From assembly GCA_030529185.1 (NCBI GenBank), contig JAUMXI010000012.1, positions 1 to 38,136 on the forward strand: a stretch of 38,136 nucleotides of DNA, in the 5' to 3' direction. Positions within the stretch are counted from its first letter, which is position 1, and every line of letters begins with the position of its first letter. The position numbers were made by a program, and so were the translations under genes. Positions 1 to 8,829 of this stretch are shown one piece after another. Origin of the DNA: Flavobacteriaceae bacterium. GTDB lineage: Bacteria; Bacteroidota; Bacteroidia; Flavobacteriales; Weeksellaceae. The notes under the pieces were generated by a model, which made no database searches, was not told where the DNA came from, and saw only the letters and a list, made by a program, of their open reading frames with translations.

Positions 1-96
1 ACTTTCATCTTCAGAACTTTCATCTACTAATACTGCAAGATTGTCCCTCATAAAGAAAAGACAATTTCCCCATATCATCTTTAAGTTTTCGTCCAT
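1..96 (-). CDS. dnaA: Chromosomal replication initiator DnaA, N-terminal fragment (cut by window edge)
   Basis: Reading leftwards from an ATG at 96 the frame stays open to the window edge and gives 32 residues beginning MDENLKMIWGNCLFFMRDNL. This resembles domain I of flavobacterial DnaA, which starts with a short acidic stretch, then W-x-x-C-L and a K/R-D-N motif, followed by an acidic linker (here DESSEDES). DnaA is the AAA+ initiator that binds DnaA boxes and melts oriC; domain I recruits helicase and partner proteins. Only domain I start is visible, so the AAA+ and DNA-binding domains cannot be checked. The gene is divergent from the thioesterase at 255, with 158 bases between them. Recognition is from memory of the family and a short peptide, so it is likely but not certain. 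Confidence 0.7.
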   Translation of the reverse strand, partial: MDENLKMIWGNCLFFMRDNLAVLVDESSEDES

Positions 97-199
97 TTTT
101 CTTGATTTATTAGTTAAAATTTAAGTAAATTCTACCCCGAATTGAGAAAGTCAATTCTTGTTCTGCAAAGATGTAAATTTAATTTTTTTAAAAAAAACA

Positions 200-231
200 T
201 TTGTGCTATTGGTTATTTAAAAATATATTTG
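200..231 (+). promoter_or_regulatory. Promoter of thioesterase gene
   Basis: TTTG at 200-203 and TATATTTG at 224-231 match the Bacteroidota -33 (TTTG) and -7 (TAnnTTTG) elements with a 20-base spacer. The start codon lies 23 bases downstream. Confidence 0.6.
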
Positions 232-254
232 TATGAATAAAAAAAATACTAAAA

Positions 255-668
255 ATGATTGAATTAAAACACTCATTACGAGTTCGTTACGGAGAAACAG
301 ATCCAATGAAATACGCTTATTACGGCAACTACGCTGAATATCTAGAAGTTGCCCGAGTTGAACTTTTTCGTGCTATCGGGATATCCTACAGCGAGATAGA
401 AAACCGAGGAATTTGGCTTCCTGTTTCGGAGTATAAAATCAAATTTTTCAAACCTGCGAAATATGATGACCTCATCACTATCCAGACCCAAATTTTGAAA
501 AAACCAACTGCAAAAATTGAATTTGAATACACCATTTACAATCAAAAAAATGAGAAGCTAACGGAAGCCTCCACTACTCTATTCTTCCTTGATGCCCAAA
601 CTCAAAAAATCATCCGTTGCCCAGAGTTTTTAATGGATTTAATCAAGAAAAACTGGAAGGAAAAATAA
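255..668 (+). CDS. Acyl-CoA thioesterase, YbgC/FadM (4HBT) family
   Basis: A 137-residue single-domain hotdog protein, the usual size for the family. It probably hydrolyses acyl-CoA thioesters in the cytoplasm; the exact acyl chain cannot be told from sequence. The N-terminus shows the family signature RYGETDPMKYAYYGNYAEYLE, whose Asp (residue 16) is the catalytic carboxylate and is followed by the typical G-N-Y helix start. A GI-x-LPV segment then leads into the central strands (KFFKPAKYDD), as in YbgC-like enzymes. The start is fixed by the promoter 23 bases upstream and the conserved N-terminus. It stands alone between divergent dnaA and the M3 peptidase, which follows 109 bases later. Confidence 0.88.
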   Translation: MIELKHSLRVRYGETDPMKYAYYGNYAEYLEVARVELFRAIGISYSEIENRGIWLPVSEYKIKFFKPAKYDDLITIQTQILKKPTAKIEFEYTIYNQKNEKLTEASTTLFFLDAQTQKIIRCPEFLMDLIKKNWKEK

Positions 669-777
669 AATTTTCTTAAACTTTGCTTAAAAAATTTAAA
701 AACTCTCAAAAATAATGGAGAAAAATTAGCATATTTAATATCTTTTTGTATTTTTACCGATAAATTTATTAAGATTT

Positions 778-2907
778 ATGAAGAATATTGCATCTATTTT
801 AATGTTTTCTACAATGGCAGGAACAATTTCAACCGCAAATGCACAAATATCAAGTGTAAATATAACGCCTGATTTACAGCACAATCCGTTTTTTAAAGAA
901 AGTCCGCTACAATACAAAACCATTGAATTTGATAAAATCCGCACGGAACACTTCAAACCTGCGTTTGAATACGGATTGAAAATTCACGAAATGGAAATAG
1001 AAGCCGTTGCTAACAGCAAAAAAGTTCCTACTTTTGAAAATACTATTTTGCCTTTGGAATTGAGCGGCAAGATTTTAAAAAGAGCCCAAACGGCATTTTA
1101 TAACCTTACAGGAACGATGCTCACCCCTGAATTGCAAAAGGTTCAAAAAGAATTTGCACCGATTTTCTCGGCTCATAATGACAAAATTTATTTGAATACC
1201 AAACTCTACGAAAGAGTTAGAAAAGTCTATGAACAAAGAGCTAAATTAGATGCCGAAAGCAAAAGATTGGTAGAATTTTACCTTCAAGTTTTTGAACTTT
1301 CTGGGGCAAATTTATCCTCTGCTAAAAAAGAAGAATTGAAGAAAATCAACTCCGAATTGGCAAGTCTTTCTATTGATTTCTCAACCAAAATCCTTGAAGC
1401 AAGAAAGAAAAACGGATTGTTGGTAAATGATGTAAAAGAATTAGACGGATTAACGCCAGAGCAAATTGCATCTGCGGCAAAGGCAACGAAAGAAGAAGGG
1501 CACAAGGGGAAATATCTTTTGGTACTTCACAACACTACGCAACAGCCACTTTTACAGAGCCTTCACAATAGAAATACAAGAGAAAAATTATTCAAAGCCT
1601 CTTGGAACAGAGCCGAAAATAACGATTCTGCGGACACCCGTTCAACCATTGAAAAAATGACTCTTCTCAATATGAAAAAAGCCCAACTTTTGGGTAAAAA
1701 ATCTTTCGCAGAATGGAAACTTCAAGACCAAATGGCAAAAACTCCCGAAGCGGCATTACAACTTTTAGCTGATTTAGGAAAACCTGCCATTGCCAAAGCA
1801 AAAGAGGAAGCCAAAGAAATTCAGGCCTTAATTAAAGAACAAGGTGGAGATTTTGAATTGGCTCCGTGGGACTGGGCATATTACGCAGAACAGGTGAGAA
1901 AAGCAAAATATGACCTTGATGAAAACGAAATCAAGCCTTATTTTGAACTTCATAATGTTTTAGAAAAAGGAGTATTCTTCGCAGCGGAAAAATTTTTCGG
2001 CATTACCACAAAAAGAAGAACAGATTTACCTGTATATCACCCAGATGTGTTGGTTTATGAAATTTTTGACCACGATGGAAAATCTATGGCGTTATTCTAT
2101 TTTGATTTCTTCTCTCGTGATAGCAAAAGAGGTGGTGCTTGGATGAGTTCATTCGTGAAACAATCCAAATTATTAAAGCAAAAGCCCGTTATCGTTAATG
2201 TTTTGAATTACCAAAAAGGAGCAAACGGCAAAACACTTATCAGCTATGATGAAGCCACTACACTCTTCCACGAATTTGGACACGGATTGCACGGATTATT
2301 TGCTAATCAGCAATACGCAACTCTTTCTGGAACAAGCGTAGCGAGAGATTTTGTGGAATTACCTTCTCAACTTAATGAATTTTTCGCATTAGAACCAAGC
2401 GTATTGAAAAATTATGCACTTCATTACGAAACTAACGAGCCAATGCCACAAGAATTGGTGGAAAAAATGAAAAAAGCATTGAGTTTCAATCAAGGGTTTG
2501 CTACTACAGAGGCTTTGGCTTCGGCAACGATAGATTTGGCTTGGCACTCTATTACAGATGAAAATCAATTAAAACCAACTGCTGAATTTGAATTAGAAGC
2601 ATTGAAAAAACACGGATTGTATATGCCACAAATTCCGCCAAGATATCACTCACCATTCTTTGCTCATATTTGGGGAGGAGGATACGCTTCGGGGTATTAT
2701 GCTTATACTTGGAGTGATTTACTGACTTCCGATGGCTGGGATTGGATTACACAAAACGGCGGAATGACCAGGGCTAATGGTGATAAATTCCGAAAAACCA
2801 TCTTATCCGTTGGAAATACCATAGATTACGATACGGCTTATTTCAACTTTACAGGAAGAAAACCAAGTTTAAAGCCTTTATTAAAAGATAAAGGATTTAC
2901 CAAATAA
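778..2907 (+). CDS. dcp: M3 family peptidyl-dipeptidase (Dcp-like), secreted
   Basis: A 709-residue zinc metallopeptidase of the M3 (thimet oligopeptidase) family, closest in style to dipeptidyl carboxypeptidase Dcp, which removes C-terminal dipeptides from oligopeptides. Residues 1-22 form a signal peptide ending TANA before QISS, so it is probably periplasmic. The zinc site is HEFGH at residues 498-502 (FHEFGHGLHG), with the third ligand Glu527 in the segment RDFVELPSQLNEFF. The C-terminal block with GGGYASGYYAYTWSDLL (around residue 630) is the conserved substrate-binding loop of M3 enzymes. Length and motifs are complete. A strong bidirectional terminator follows directly. The symbol is given because the family fits Dcp, but oligopeptidase A-like specificity is not excluded. 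Confidence 0.9.
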   Translation: MKNIASILMFSTMAGTISTANAQISSVNITPDLQHNPFFKESPLQYKTIEFDKIRTEHFKPAFEYGLKIHEMEIEAVANSKKVPTFENTILPLELSGKILKRAQTAFYNLTGTMLTPELQKVQKEFAPIFSAHNDKIYLNTKLYERVRKVYEQRAKLDAESKRLVEFYLQVFELSGANLSSAKKEELKKINSELASLSIDFSTKILEARKKNGLLVNDVKELDGLTPEQIASAAKATKEEGHKGKYLLVLHNTTQQPLLQSLHNRNTREKLFKASWNRAENNDSADTRSTIEKMTLLNMKKAQLLGKKSFAEWKLQDQMAKTPEAALQLLADLGKPAIAKAKEEAKEIQALIKEQGGDFELAPWDWAYYAEQVRKAKYDLDENEIKPYFELHNVLEKGVFFAAEKFFGITTKRRTDLPVYHPDVLVYEIFDHDGKSMALFYFDFFSRDSKRGGAWMSSFVKQSKLLKQKPVIVNVLNYQKGANGKTLISYDEATTLFHEFGHGLHGLFANQQYATLSGTSVARDFVELPSQLNEFFALEPSVLKNYALHYETNEPMPQELVEKMKKALSFNQGFATTEALASATIDLAWHSITDENQLKPTAEFELEALKKHGLYMPQIPPRYHSPFFAHIWGGGYASGYYAYTWSDLLTSDGWDWITQNGGMTRANGDKFRKTILSVGNTIDYDTAYFNFTGRKPSLKPLLKDKGFTK

Positions 2908-2914
2908 AACAAAA

Positions 2915-2940
2915 AAACCGCTTTTTCAAGCGGTTTTTTT
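2915..2940. terminator. Bidirectional intrinsic terminator
   Basis: Perfect 9-bp stem AAACCGCTT / AAGCGGTTT (2915-2923 and 2928-2936) with a TTTC loop. It is flanked by an A-tract on the left and a T-tract on the right, so it can stop both the M3 peptidase transcript and the convergent EEP gene transcript. Confidence 0.9.
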
Positions 2941-2943
2941 ATA

Positions 2944-3927
2944 TCATTCTTCAGAAATAGAAAATTCGGCATCAATAGGAAAATGGTCTGAAAAATCAAC
3001 CTCACGATTTACGCTATAACTTGTCGGCTTAAGCGATGGGGAAGCAAAAATATAATCTATCCTAATTGGGAATTTATAGTCGTGAAAACTCGTTCCGCTC
3101 CCATTTCCCACCTTTGCAAAAACATCGGTAAGTAAATCAGTAAATTGGAAATATTCATATGAATTCGGTACTGCATTCAAATCTCCTGCTAAAACCACAG
3201 GATAAGGAGAATTTTCAATAAAAGTTTTAATTTCCTCTATTTGGTTTTGATGAATTTTGAATACTGGCATCAAACGAGATAATAAAGATTTCGCCTTCAT
3301 CTCATTGATTTCTTGGTTCATAGAGGGTTTTACCATTGCCTTATCCAAACGGAAAGGTTCTAAGTAAATATTCATAAAACGAATATTTTTACCCCTAATT
3401 TGAATATCAGCATAGAGAGCGTATCCATTTTTAGGCAAAACAATTTTTTCTTGCCTGATAATCGGAAATTTAGAATAAATGCTTACTACTTCGCTATTTA
3501 CTCGATATTGATAATTCGGAATATTCATCTTTTTTCTTTCTCCCCAGCCACTTTCTTGGAGCATTAAAATATCGGCATTTTGGTGATTAAGAAACCGGGC
3601 TTTTTCTTCACTCACGCCTTTGGTATTGTAGCTTAACACCTTAAAATCAGCAGTTTCATCTCGTGGTGAATGATAATTTATCCAGCCTTGAATCGGTGCC
3701 AGTAAAAAATACCAACTCAAAAGAAATAAAATGCTTCTTTTCCTGAAATAAATCAGCCAAAAAACCGTAAATACAAAATGTAAAACCACCAAAATAGGAA
3801 AAGCCAACGAGAGTAAATTCACCACTCCGAGCCACTTGGGAGGAATATAAGCATTCAATTTCACTCCTAATACTAAGAGCAAAACAGTCAAATGCAGGAC
3901 AAATACTGCGGTTCTTACAACAAACAT
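2944..3927 (-). CDS. Membrane-anchored endonuclease/exonuclease/phosphatase family protein
   Basis: A 327-residue protein. Three hydrophobic segments occupy about residues 5-25, 33-60 and 66-80, followed by an EEP (DNase I-like) domain from about residue 93. The metal and catalytic motifs are in order: LSYNT (Asn ligand), MLQES (Glu ligand), AGDLNA (Asp/Asn), RIDYIF and the terminal SDHFPI (catalytic Asp-His). The domain therefore looks active, but EEP proteins cut DNA, phosphoinositides or other phosphodiesters and the substrate cannot be assigned. It is the last gene of the minus-strand run DUF3078-mutL-rhomboid-EEP, 16 bases after the rhomboid gene, and shares a terminator with the convergent peptidase. 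Confidence 0.85.
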   Translation of the reverse strand: MFVVRTAVFVLHLTVLLLVLGVKLNAYIPPKWLGVVNLLSLAFPILVVLHFVFTVFWLIYFRKRSILFLLSWYFLLAPIQGWINYHSPRDETADFKVLSYNTKGVSEEKARFLNHQNADILMLQESGWGERKKMNIPNYQYRVNSEVVSIYSKFPIIRQEKIVLPKNGYALYADIQIRGKNIRFMNIYLEPFRLDKAMVKPSMNQEINEMKAKSLLSRLMPVFKIHQNQIEEIKTFIENSPYPVVLAGDLNAVPNSYEYFQFTDLLTDVFAKVGNGSGTSFHDYKFPIRIDYIFASPSLKPTSYSVNREVDFSDHFPIDAEFSISEE

Positions 3928-3943
3928 TTTTTAAATTTTAAAG

Positions 3944-4651
3944 CTATTGTTTTTTCCAACTATGGACAAGCCCCCAGCCAATCAAAGCTCCTCCAATGTG
4001 AGCGAAATGTGCCACATTATCCCAAGAAAAGGAACGAATTCCTAAAAAAGCTGAAATTAAAATCACAATCGGTAGAAGATATTTTGCCTTAATCGGAAAA
4101 GGAATGAACATTATAAACATTTTAGAGTTAGGGTAAATCGTGCAAAATCCTGCCATTACGCCGAAGACAGCACCAGAAGCTCCCAGCATAGGCGAAGAAA
4201 GAAATATTCTCAATGCATAAGCAGTCTGCGTCTCTCCAAAAATCGGTTGAATGCCATAACGAGCCGTATTGCGATAGATTTCGCGAATATCTACATCGGA
4301 TTCTGCCAAAATTTTATGCAATTCATAAACTTGATAATAATTCCACAGGTTAAATAAAATAAAGGCTCCCAACCCTGAAAGGAAGTAGAGAATAATGAAT
4401 TTTTTCTCGCCTAAAGTTCGCTCTAAAACACTTCCAAAACTCCAAAGTGTAAACATATTAAACGCCAAGTGCATAAAACCGTTGTGCATAAACATATGTG
4501 TAATCACCTGCCAAGATTGAAAATGAGGCGAAGTAGGAATATAAGCCGATAAATCCCACTTTAAAGAAGGGAATAAAAACTCTGTAATGACAAATAAAAT
4601 AACATTCAAAATGATGATGTTTCTGGTAATTGGTGGTATGTGGTTAAGCAT
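3944..4651 (-). CDS. Rhomboid family intramembrane serine protease
   Basis: A 235-residue polytopic membrane protein of the rhomboid family, which cleaves transmembrane segments of substrates within the bilayer. The catalytic serine is in GASGAVFG (Ser159) and its partner in HIGGALIG (His218). The upstream HLAFN pattern (His61, Asn65) that forms the oxyanion region is present, so the dyad is intact. About six hydrophobic helices are visible. A hydrophilic insert at about residues 105-145 separates helices 3 and 4. The gene lies 5 bases after mutL and 16 before the EEP gene, and all three are likely one transcript. The physical substrate is unknown. Confidence 0.92.
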   Translation of the reverse strand: MLNHIPPITRNIIILNVILFVITEFLFPSLKWDLSAYIPTSPHFQSWQVITHMFMHNGFMHLAFNMFTLWSFGSVLERTLGEKKFIILYFLSGLGAFILFNLWNYYQVYELHKILAESDVDIREIYRNTARYGIQPIFGETQTAYALRIFLSSPMLGASGAVFGVMAGFCTIYPNSKMFIMFIPFPIKAKYLLPIVILISAFLGIRSFSWDNVAHFAHIGGALIGWGLVHSWKKQ

Positions 4652-4656
4652 ATTTT

Positions 4657-6420
4657 TTAAAATTTATTTTTTAATTCTTCCAAAGGTAGTTCTACAAAGC
4701 ATTTTTTTCCATAAGAATACTCTGGGAAGCCTATTGAAACATATTCTTTTAATAATTCTTCTACATCTTTTTTATAAAGAAAATCAAATTTGGATTTGGA
4801 CTGGATTTTCACCCACTGCTCTTCATAAAACGCCATAAAATCTTCTTCGGTTTTGTAATCCAACGCATCAAAAAGTCGTTCCAAAAATATGGAAGTTTTA
4901 TTTTCATTCAGCCCTACAGGAATAGTATTGATTTTTAACACATTACCCTGATCTAAAATCATATCAAAGCCTATTTCAGCCAAATGTTTTTTAATGCCAT
5001 TGTATTTCGTTTTTTCAATTTCATTGAGGTGATATTCCAACGAATAGAGGAGCATTTGTCCGCTTTTATTTCTTTCGGATTGCTTTTTTCTCTTGCTCAA
5101 TAAAACGGCACGATGCACACGGCTCATATCCAGCATCAGCGTTTTTTCGCCTTTATTGTAAAGCCAATAACCATTGGGCAAACGCATTAATTCTTCTTCA
5201 AAATCATCATCGTCAAAAAGCCCATTAATTTTAGAAGGTTCCGCCTCTATGTTTTGCCCATAGATTTCTTCTAAATTGATTTTTGAAGGGCTGATTTTCT
5301 CCTCTTGAAATGGGTTGTAATCTCTATTGATTTTAATTTCAGGGAATTTACTCACTTTTGGGGAAGAGTGAGAAACGCCACTAAAAATATCCATTTCGGG
5401 GTTTTTATCAAAATCCAAAGGCGGAGCAATGTGGTAAATCCCCAACGAACGCTTAACAGTCGTCAAAATCAGAGCATAAATAAGATGCTCATCTTCAAAT
5501 TTCACTTCCGTTTTTTGTGGGTGAATATTCACATCTATTCGTTCGGGTGCCAACTCCAAATAAATGAAAAAAGTAGGCACATAGCCCGATGGTAAAATCC
5601 CCTCAAAGGCATCTTGCACCGCTCTATTGAGGTAAGGGCTTTTGAAAAATCTTCCATTGACAAAAAAGAATTGCTCACCTCGGGTTTTCTTCGCTCCCTC
5701 TGGTTTTGCTACAAATCCATTAAGTTTCCCCCAATCCAATTCCTCCTTTATCGGGATTAAATGCGGTTGTAATTTTCTACCAAAAACATCTAAAATCCTT
5801 TGAAATAAATTGGTTTTACGAAGTTTAAAGATTTCCTCATCGTTATGATAAAGCGAAAATTCTATCTGCTCGTGAGCCAGTGCCACGCGATGGAATTCAT
5901 CTATAATATGGCGAAATTCAATATTATCTTTCTTTAAAAATTTTCTTCTCGCTGGGACATTATAAAAGAGATTTTTCACCGAAAAATTAGATCCTTTTGT
6001 CGTTTGTATCGGTTCTTGAAACTGCAATTCTCCTCCTTCTATGTAAATATTTGTTCCTACTTCGTTTTCCTCTTTTTTGGTTTTAAGCTCCACTTGTGCC
6101 ACCGCGGCAATAGACGCCAAAGCCTCTCCACGAAAGCCTTTGGTAGCAATATTAAAAATATCTTCTGTGGTTCTGATTTTAGAAGTAGCGTGTCGTTCAA
6201 ACGCCATTCGGGCATCGGTTTCAGACATTCCAATGCCATTATCCACCACTTGGATAAGGTTTTTCCCTGCATCTCTTATGATGAGCTCCACCTTTGTTGC
6301 CTTGGCATCAATGGCATTTTCCAAAAGTTCCTTCACTACTGATGCTGGTCTTTGCACCACTTCCCCCGCCGCAATTTGGTTGGCAACATAATCTGGTAAA
6401 AGCTGAATAATATCTGACAT
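4657..6420 (-). CDS. mutL: DNA mismatch repair protein MutL
   Basis: A 587-residue MutL, the GHKL ATPase that links MutS mismatch recognition to strand removal. The ATPase motifs are complete: ELLENAIDA (Glu31 general base, Asn35 Mg ligand), DNGIGM (60-65), HATSKI (77-82) and GFRGEAL (95-101). The transducer domain follows to about residue 330, then a variable linker. The C-terminal dimerisation domain does not show the canonical endonuclease motif: where DQHA-x2-E-x4-E is expected it reads DMSRVHRAV (431-439), and the late CPHGRP-like motif reads YSYGKKC (568-574). The start codon lies 3 bases after the DUF3078 stop, so they are co-transcribed. Confidence 0.95.
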   Translation of the reverse strand: MSDIIQLLPDYVANQIAAGEVVQRPASVVKELLENAIDAKATKVELIIRDAGKNLIQVVDNGIGMSETDARMAFERHATSKIRTTEDIFNIATKGFRGEALASIAAVAQVELKTKKEENEVGTNIYIEGGELQFQEPIQTTKGSNFSVKNLFYNVPARRKFLKKDNIEFRHIIDEFHRVALAHEQIEFSLYHNDEEIFKLRKTNLFQRILDVFGRKLQPHLIPIKEELDWGKLNGFVAKPEGAKKTRGEQFFFVNGRFFKSPYLNRAVQDAFEGILPSGYVPTFFIYLELAPERIDVNIHPQKTEVKFEDEHLIYALILTTVKRSLGIYHIAPPLDFDKNPEMDIFSGVSHSSPKVSKFPEIKINRDYNPFQEEKISPSKINLEEIYGQNIEAEPSKINGLFDDDDFEEELMRLPNGYWLYNKGEKTLMLDMSRVHRAVLLSKRKKQSERNKSGQMLLYSLEYHLNEIEKTKYNGIKKHLAEIGFDMILDQGNVLKINTIPVGLNENKTSIFLERLFDALDYKTEEDFMAFYEEQWVKIQSKSKFDFLYKKDVEELLKEYVSIGFPEYSYGKKCFVELPLEELKNKF

Positions 6421-6423
6421 AAA

Positions 6424-7530
6424 TTATAAGAAAATTTTTACTTTATCTTTCTTCGTATTTTTCTCTTTATTTTCTACCCCAAGATGGTAGGAAATCCCTA
6501 CTCCCAAGGTCTGTTTTACTTGTAAGTTTTTAATTTGGTCGTGGTCATACACCAAATCTAAATTAAAAGTAGTAGAGATGAATTTATTAAACTTCATCGT
6601 CAAAATACTACTATAAGCGATATCTATCCTATCTGGGCGAAAGGCGTAATTGCTAAACAAATTCAACTGATTGACCCAATGAATATCTTTGTAAATCCTA
6701 ATTCTATAGACGGCATTAATCAACGCACCGACTTCCGTTCGTATGCTCTGCCCATCTCTTACCAAACCAAATTTTCCTTTTTTCTGTAATAATTCATCTA
6801 AAACGAAAGTGAATTTCGTATTAATCGGACTTAGCGAAACCTGAAAATTCGGATTCGGATTGTACAAAATTCCTATTCCAGAATTGAGGTAAGCAGGTGC
6901 CATAAAACGAGAAATCCTATCCTCATAGGCTCTTTTTTTGCTTGAAGAATAATTATATCCTGCAGAAAATTGCGATGAAAACTCGGCTCCCATCAAGAAA
7001 TAATACTGGCTTCCCAAGTCATAGCCATATTTAGAGGAAATATAAATTTGGTCTTCTGTTTTTCTCAGTTCTCGCCCTGAAATGGAAAGCATTCCGTAGC
7101 CCAATCGTATATTATTATCCCAAAAATGAGCTTTATTTTTATAGCTTATAGAATAATTAACTTTGCCAATCACCCCAATACTATTATTTCCTCCTGTACT
7201 CCAATTAGAAAAAGCCGATTGATTAAATTGCAAATTGTTCTGCCCATAGACGAACCATTTTCTTTCCTGAAAAGTATTCATAAAAGAAAAGGGCGTTACG
7301 GGATAGTCCTCTTCTACCAAAATAGATTGAGGAACTTTGAGGATAATCGTATCTTTTTTCTTTATTTTCAAATCCACCAATTTGGGACTATTAAGGCTAT
7401 CCAAATTAATGCTCGAACTCTTCCATTTGCTCTGGACAAGGGAGTCAATACTCTTTTTTAAAGGGCTTTCCTGTGCGAAACTCAATACTGGGAGCCAGCT
7501 CAGTAAGATGATTTTTTTAATTCTTAACAT
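6424..7530 (-). CDS. DUF3078 outer-membrane beta-barrel protein
   Basis: A 368-residue protein with a signal peptide (residues 1-19, ending LSFA before QES). A segment of about 70 low-complexity residues rich in S, K, D and L follows, then a barrel-like domain with alternating aromatic strands. The family mark is near residues 100-120: FNQSAFSNWSTGGNNSI, typical of DUF3078 proteins of Bacteroidota. Function of the family is unknown. The protein ends KKDKVKIFL without an obvious terminal aromatic barrel signature. It is first in the run with mutL, rhomboid and EEP. A TATTTTTG element ends only 5 bases before the ATG, which suggests a leaderless or nearly leaderless mRNA. Confidence 0.82.
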   Translation of the reverse strand: MLRIKKIILLSWLPVLSFAQESPLKKSIDSLVQSKWKSSSINLDSLNSPKLVDLKIKKKDTIILKVPQSILVEEDYPVTPFSFMNTFQERKWFVYGQNNLQFNQSAFSNWSTGGNNSIGVIGKVNYSISYKNKAHFWDNNIRLGYGMLSISGRELRKTEDQIYISSKYGYDLGSQYYFLMGAEFSSQFSAGYNYSSSKKRAYEDRISRFMAPAYLNSGIGILYNPNPNFQVSLSPINTKFTFVLDELLQKKGKFGLVRDGQSIRTEVGALINAVYRIRIYKDIHWVNQLNLFSNYAFRPDRIDIAYSSILTMKFNKFISTTFNLDLVYDHDQIKNLQVKQTLGVGISYHLGVENKEKNTKKDKVKIFL

Positions 7531-7535
7531 AAGGG

Positions 7536-7543
7536 CAAAAATA
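7536..7543 (-). promoter_or_regulatory. -7 promoter element of DUF3078-mutL operon
   Basis: TATTTTTG (TAnnTTTG) on the minus strand, ending 5 bases before the ATG at 7530. No clear TTTG lies 19-20 bases upstream (the position reads TTTA), so the -33 element is weak. Confidence 0.45.
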
Positions 7544-7581
7544 CTAATAAAATCATTAGCTTCTAAATCTCTACTACAAAT

Positions 7582-7611
7582 TTTGCTGATTCATTTTTTT
7601 TATTACCTTTG
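7582..7611 (+). promoter_or_regulatory. Promoter of the adhesin gene
   Basis: TTTG at 7582-7585 and TACCTTTG at 7604-7611 with an 18-base spacer. The TTG inside this element opens the reading frame early, but as it sits in the promoter, the real start must be the ATG at 7636. Confidence 0.65.
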
Positions 7612-7635
7612 TACAAAATAAAACTAATTAAATCC

Positions 7636-8829
7636 ATGGAAAGGTCATTGTCGTTTCTATGTAGGTACGCTTGTATATCTACGCTTGTTTTAACTTCAGC
7701 AAATTTAAACGCTCAGACTAACTGTCTAGCTCAAAATCAAGTCTCGGCTACATTATCCACTACAGATAACCGTTGCGGTGGAGATGGTAGCATCACGGTA
7801 AATCTATCTAATACCGAAAACATTAGACTTTATTTATACAAAGATGGAATAAACACTCCTATTGTTCAAACAGCTAGTGCTAACGCATCTCACACATTCA
7901 ATAACCTTCAGCCAGGAAGCTATAGAGTAGAAGCGAGATGTAATACTGATTTTAGTATTATATATTTTAACCAAAATGCTAGTGTTGGCAATTCTTATGT
8001 AAGCATTACGAATGCTAACATTGAAACCAATGTTGTTTGTGGTAATTTTAGAAAAGAAGCCGATATTAGGATCACTAGTGTCACAGGAGGTACTGCTCCT
8101 TATACTTACTCTATCATCAAAAGTGATAATCCGGCGTATGATGATGCCCTCAGCAGATATCAAACTTCACCTGATTTTAAGGTAAATGAATACGGAAGGT
8201 ATCAAATTCGTATAAAAGATAATTGCGGAAACATTTTCACGGCAACTAGGGATATTTCGGCAAACAATCCACCTGTTAAATTAGTCTTTAGAACGGAAAA
8301 AAACAACTGTAGCGTTAAGAAGATGGTTGCACAACACATTCTTAATGCTACCAACGACGCAAAAATAGAGCTTGAAACTCAATACCCTGAGGGAGTCAAA
8401 TTACAAATCAGGCATAATAATGCCAATGGAAAAATCATCTTTGATGGCATATATACTCGTCGTGACCAAGAATTCAATATAGAACCTGCTCTTGTTTCAG
8501 GAAATGCCTTTCCTGTATATTACTACACAACCACAACGCCTTGTGGGGTAGAATTTTCTTATACATCCGCACAAGAAGATGAAATAGGAAATATCGCCAT
8601 CAGTTCAACACCTGAAGGATGTTATCCTAATGAAAAAATTAAAGTAAAGTTATCACCATCAAACAGCTTAGCACCTCCTATCAATGTAGAAATAAAAAAT
8701 TCTCAAGAAGATCTGGTTCAAAGCCTAACCTTTGAAACAAGGGGTAGAAAAAGAGTTAGTATTGCCTATCGACTCATATTCAATAAAAATCACGGACGCC
8801 TGTGGAGCCGTATTAGAAAAAAATATTGA
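7636..8829 (+). CDS. Secreted repeat adhesin-like protein, 5' part of a frameshifted gene
   Basis: The first 397 codons of a large surface protein. Residues 1-26 (MERSLSFLCRYACISTLVLT then SANLNA) are a signal peptide. The mature part is built of immunoglobulin-like or SprB-like repeats with paired cysteines and a recurring Y-x-I-x-I-x-D-x-CG strand, seen at residues 189-198 as YQIRIKDNCG. The last 30 or so residues (RGRKRVSIAYRLIF to KKY) are basic and unlike the rest, because the frame has shifted. The natural continuation is in the +1 frame starting near 8732. Start at 7636 is chosen because the upstream TTG lies inside the promoter. Likely a cell-surface adhesin or matrix protein; no specific ligand can be named. 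Confidence 0.7.
   Translation: MERSLSFLCRYACISTLVLTSANLNAQTNCLAQNQVSATLSTTDNRCGGDGSITVNLSNTENIRLYLYKDGINTPIVQTASANASHTFNNLQPGSYRVEARCNTDFSIIYFNQNASVGNSYVSITNANIETNVVCGNFRKEADIRITSVTGGTAPYTYSIIKSDNPAYDDALSRYQTSPDFKVNEYGRYQIRIKDNCGNIFTATRDISANNPPVKLVFRTEKNNCSVKKMVAQHILNATNDAKIELETQYPEGVKLQIRHNNANGKIIFDGIYTRRDQEFNIEPALVSGNAFPVYYYTTTTPCGVEFSYTSAQEDEIGNIAISSTPEGCYPNEKIKVKLSPSNSLAPPINVEIKNSQEDLVQSLTFETRGRKRVSIAYRLIFNKNHGRLWSRIRKKY

Noticed and set aside
97-254. Possible replication origin next to the dnaA start
   Set aside because: The stretch is AT-rich but contains no cluster of TTATnCACA-like boxes or typical repeat array, so an origin is not supported.
7609-7635. TTG start at 7609 for the adhesin
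   Set aside because: This codon lies inside the TACCTTTG promoter element; a good ATG with a signal peptide follows at 7636.
8723-8742. Programmed ribosomal frameshift in the adhesin
   Set aside because: The segment has no X-XXY-YYZ slippery site or downstream pseudoknot that I can see; mutation, slippage or sequencing error is simpler.
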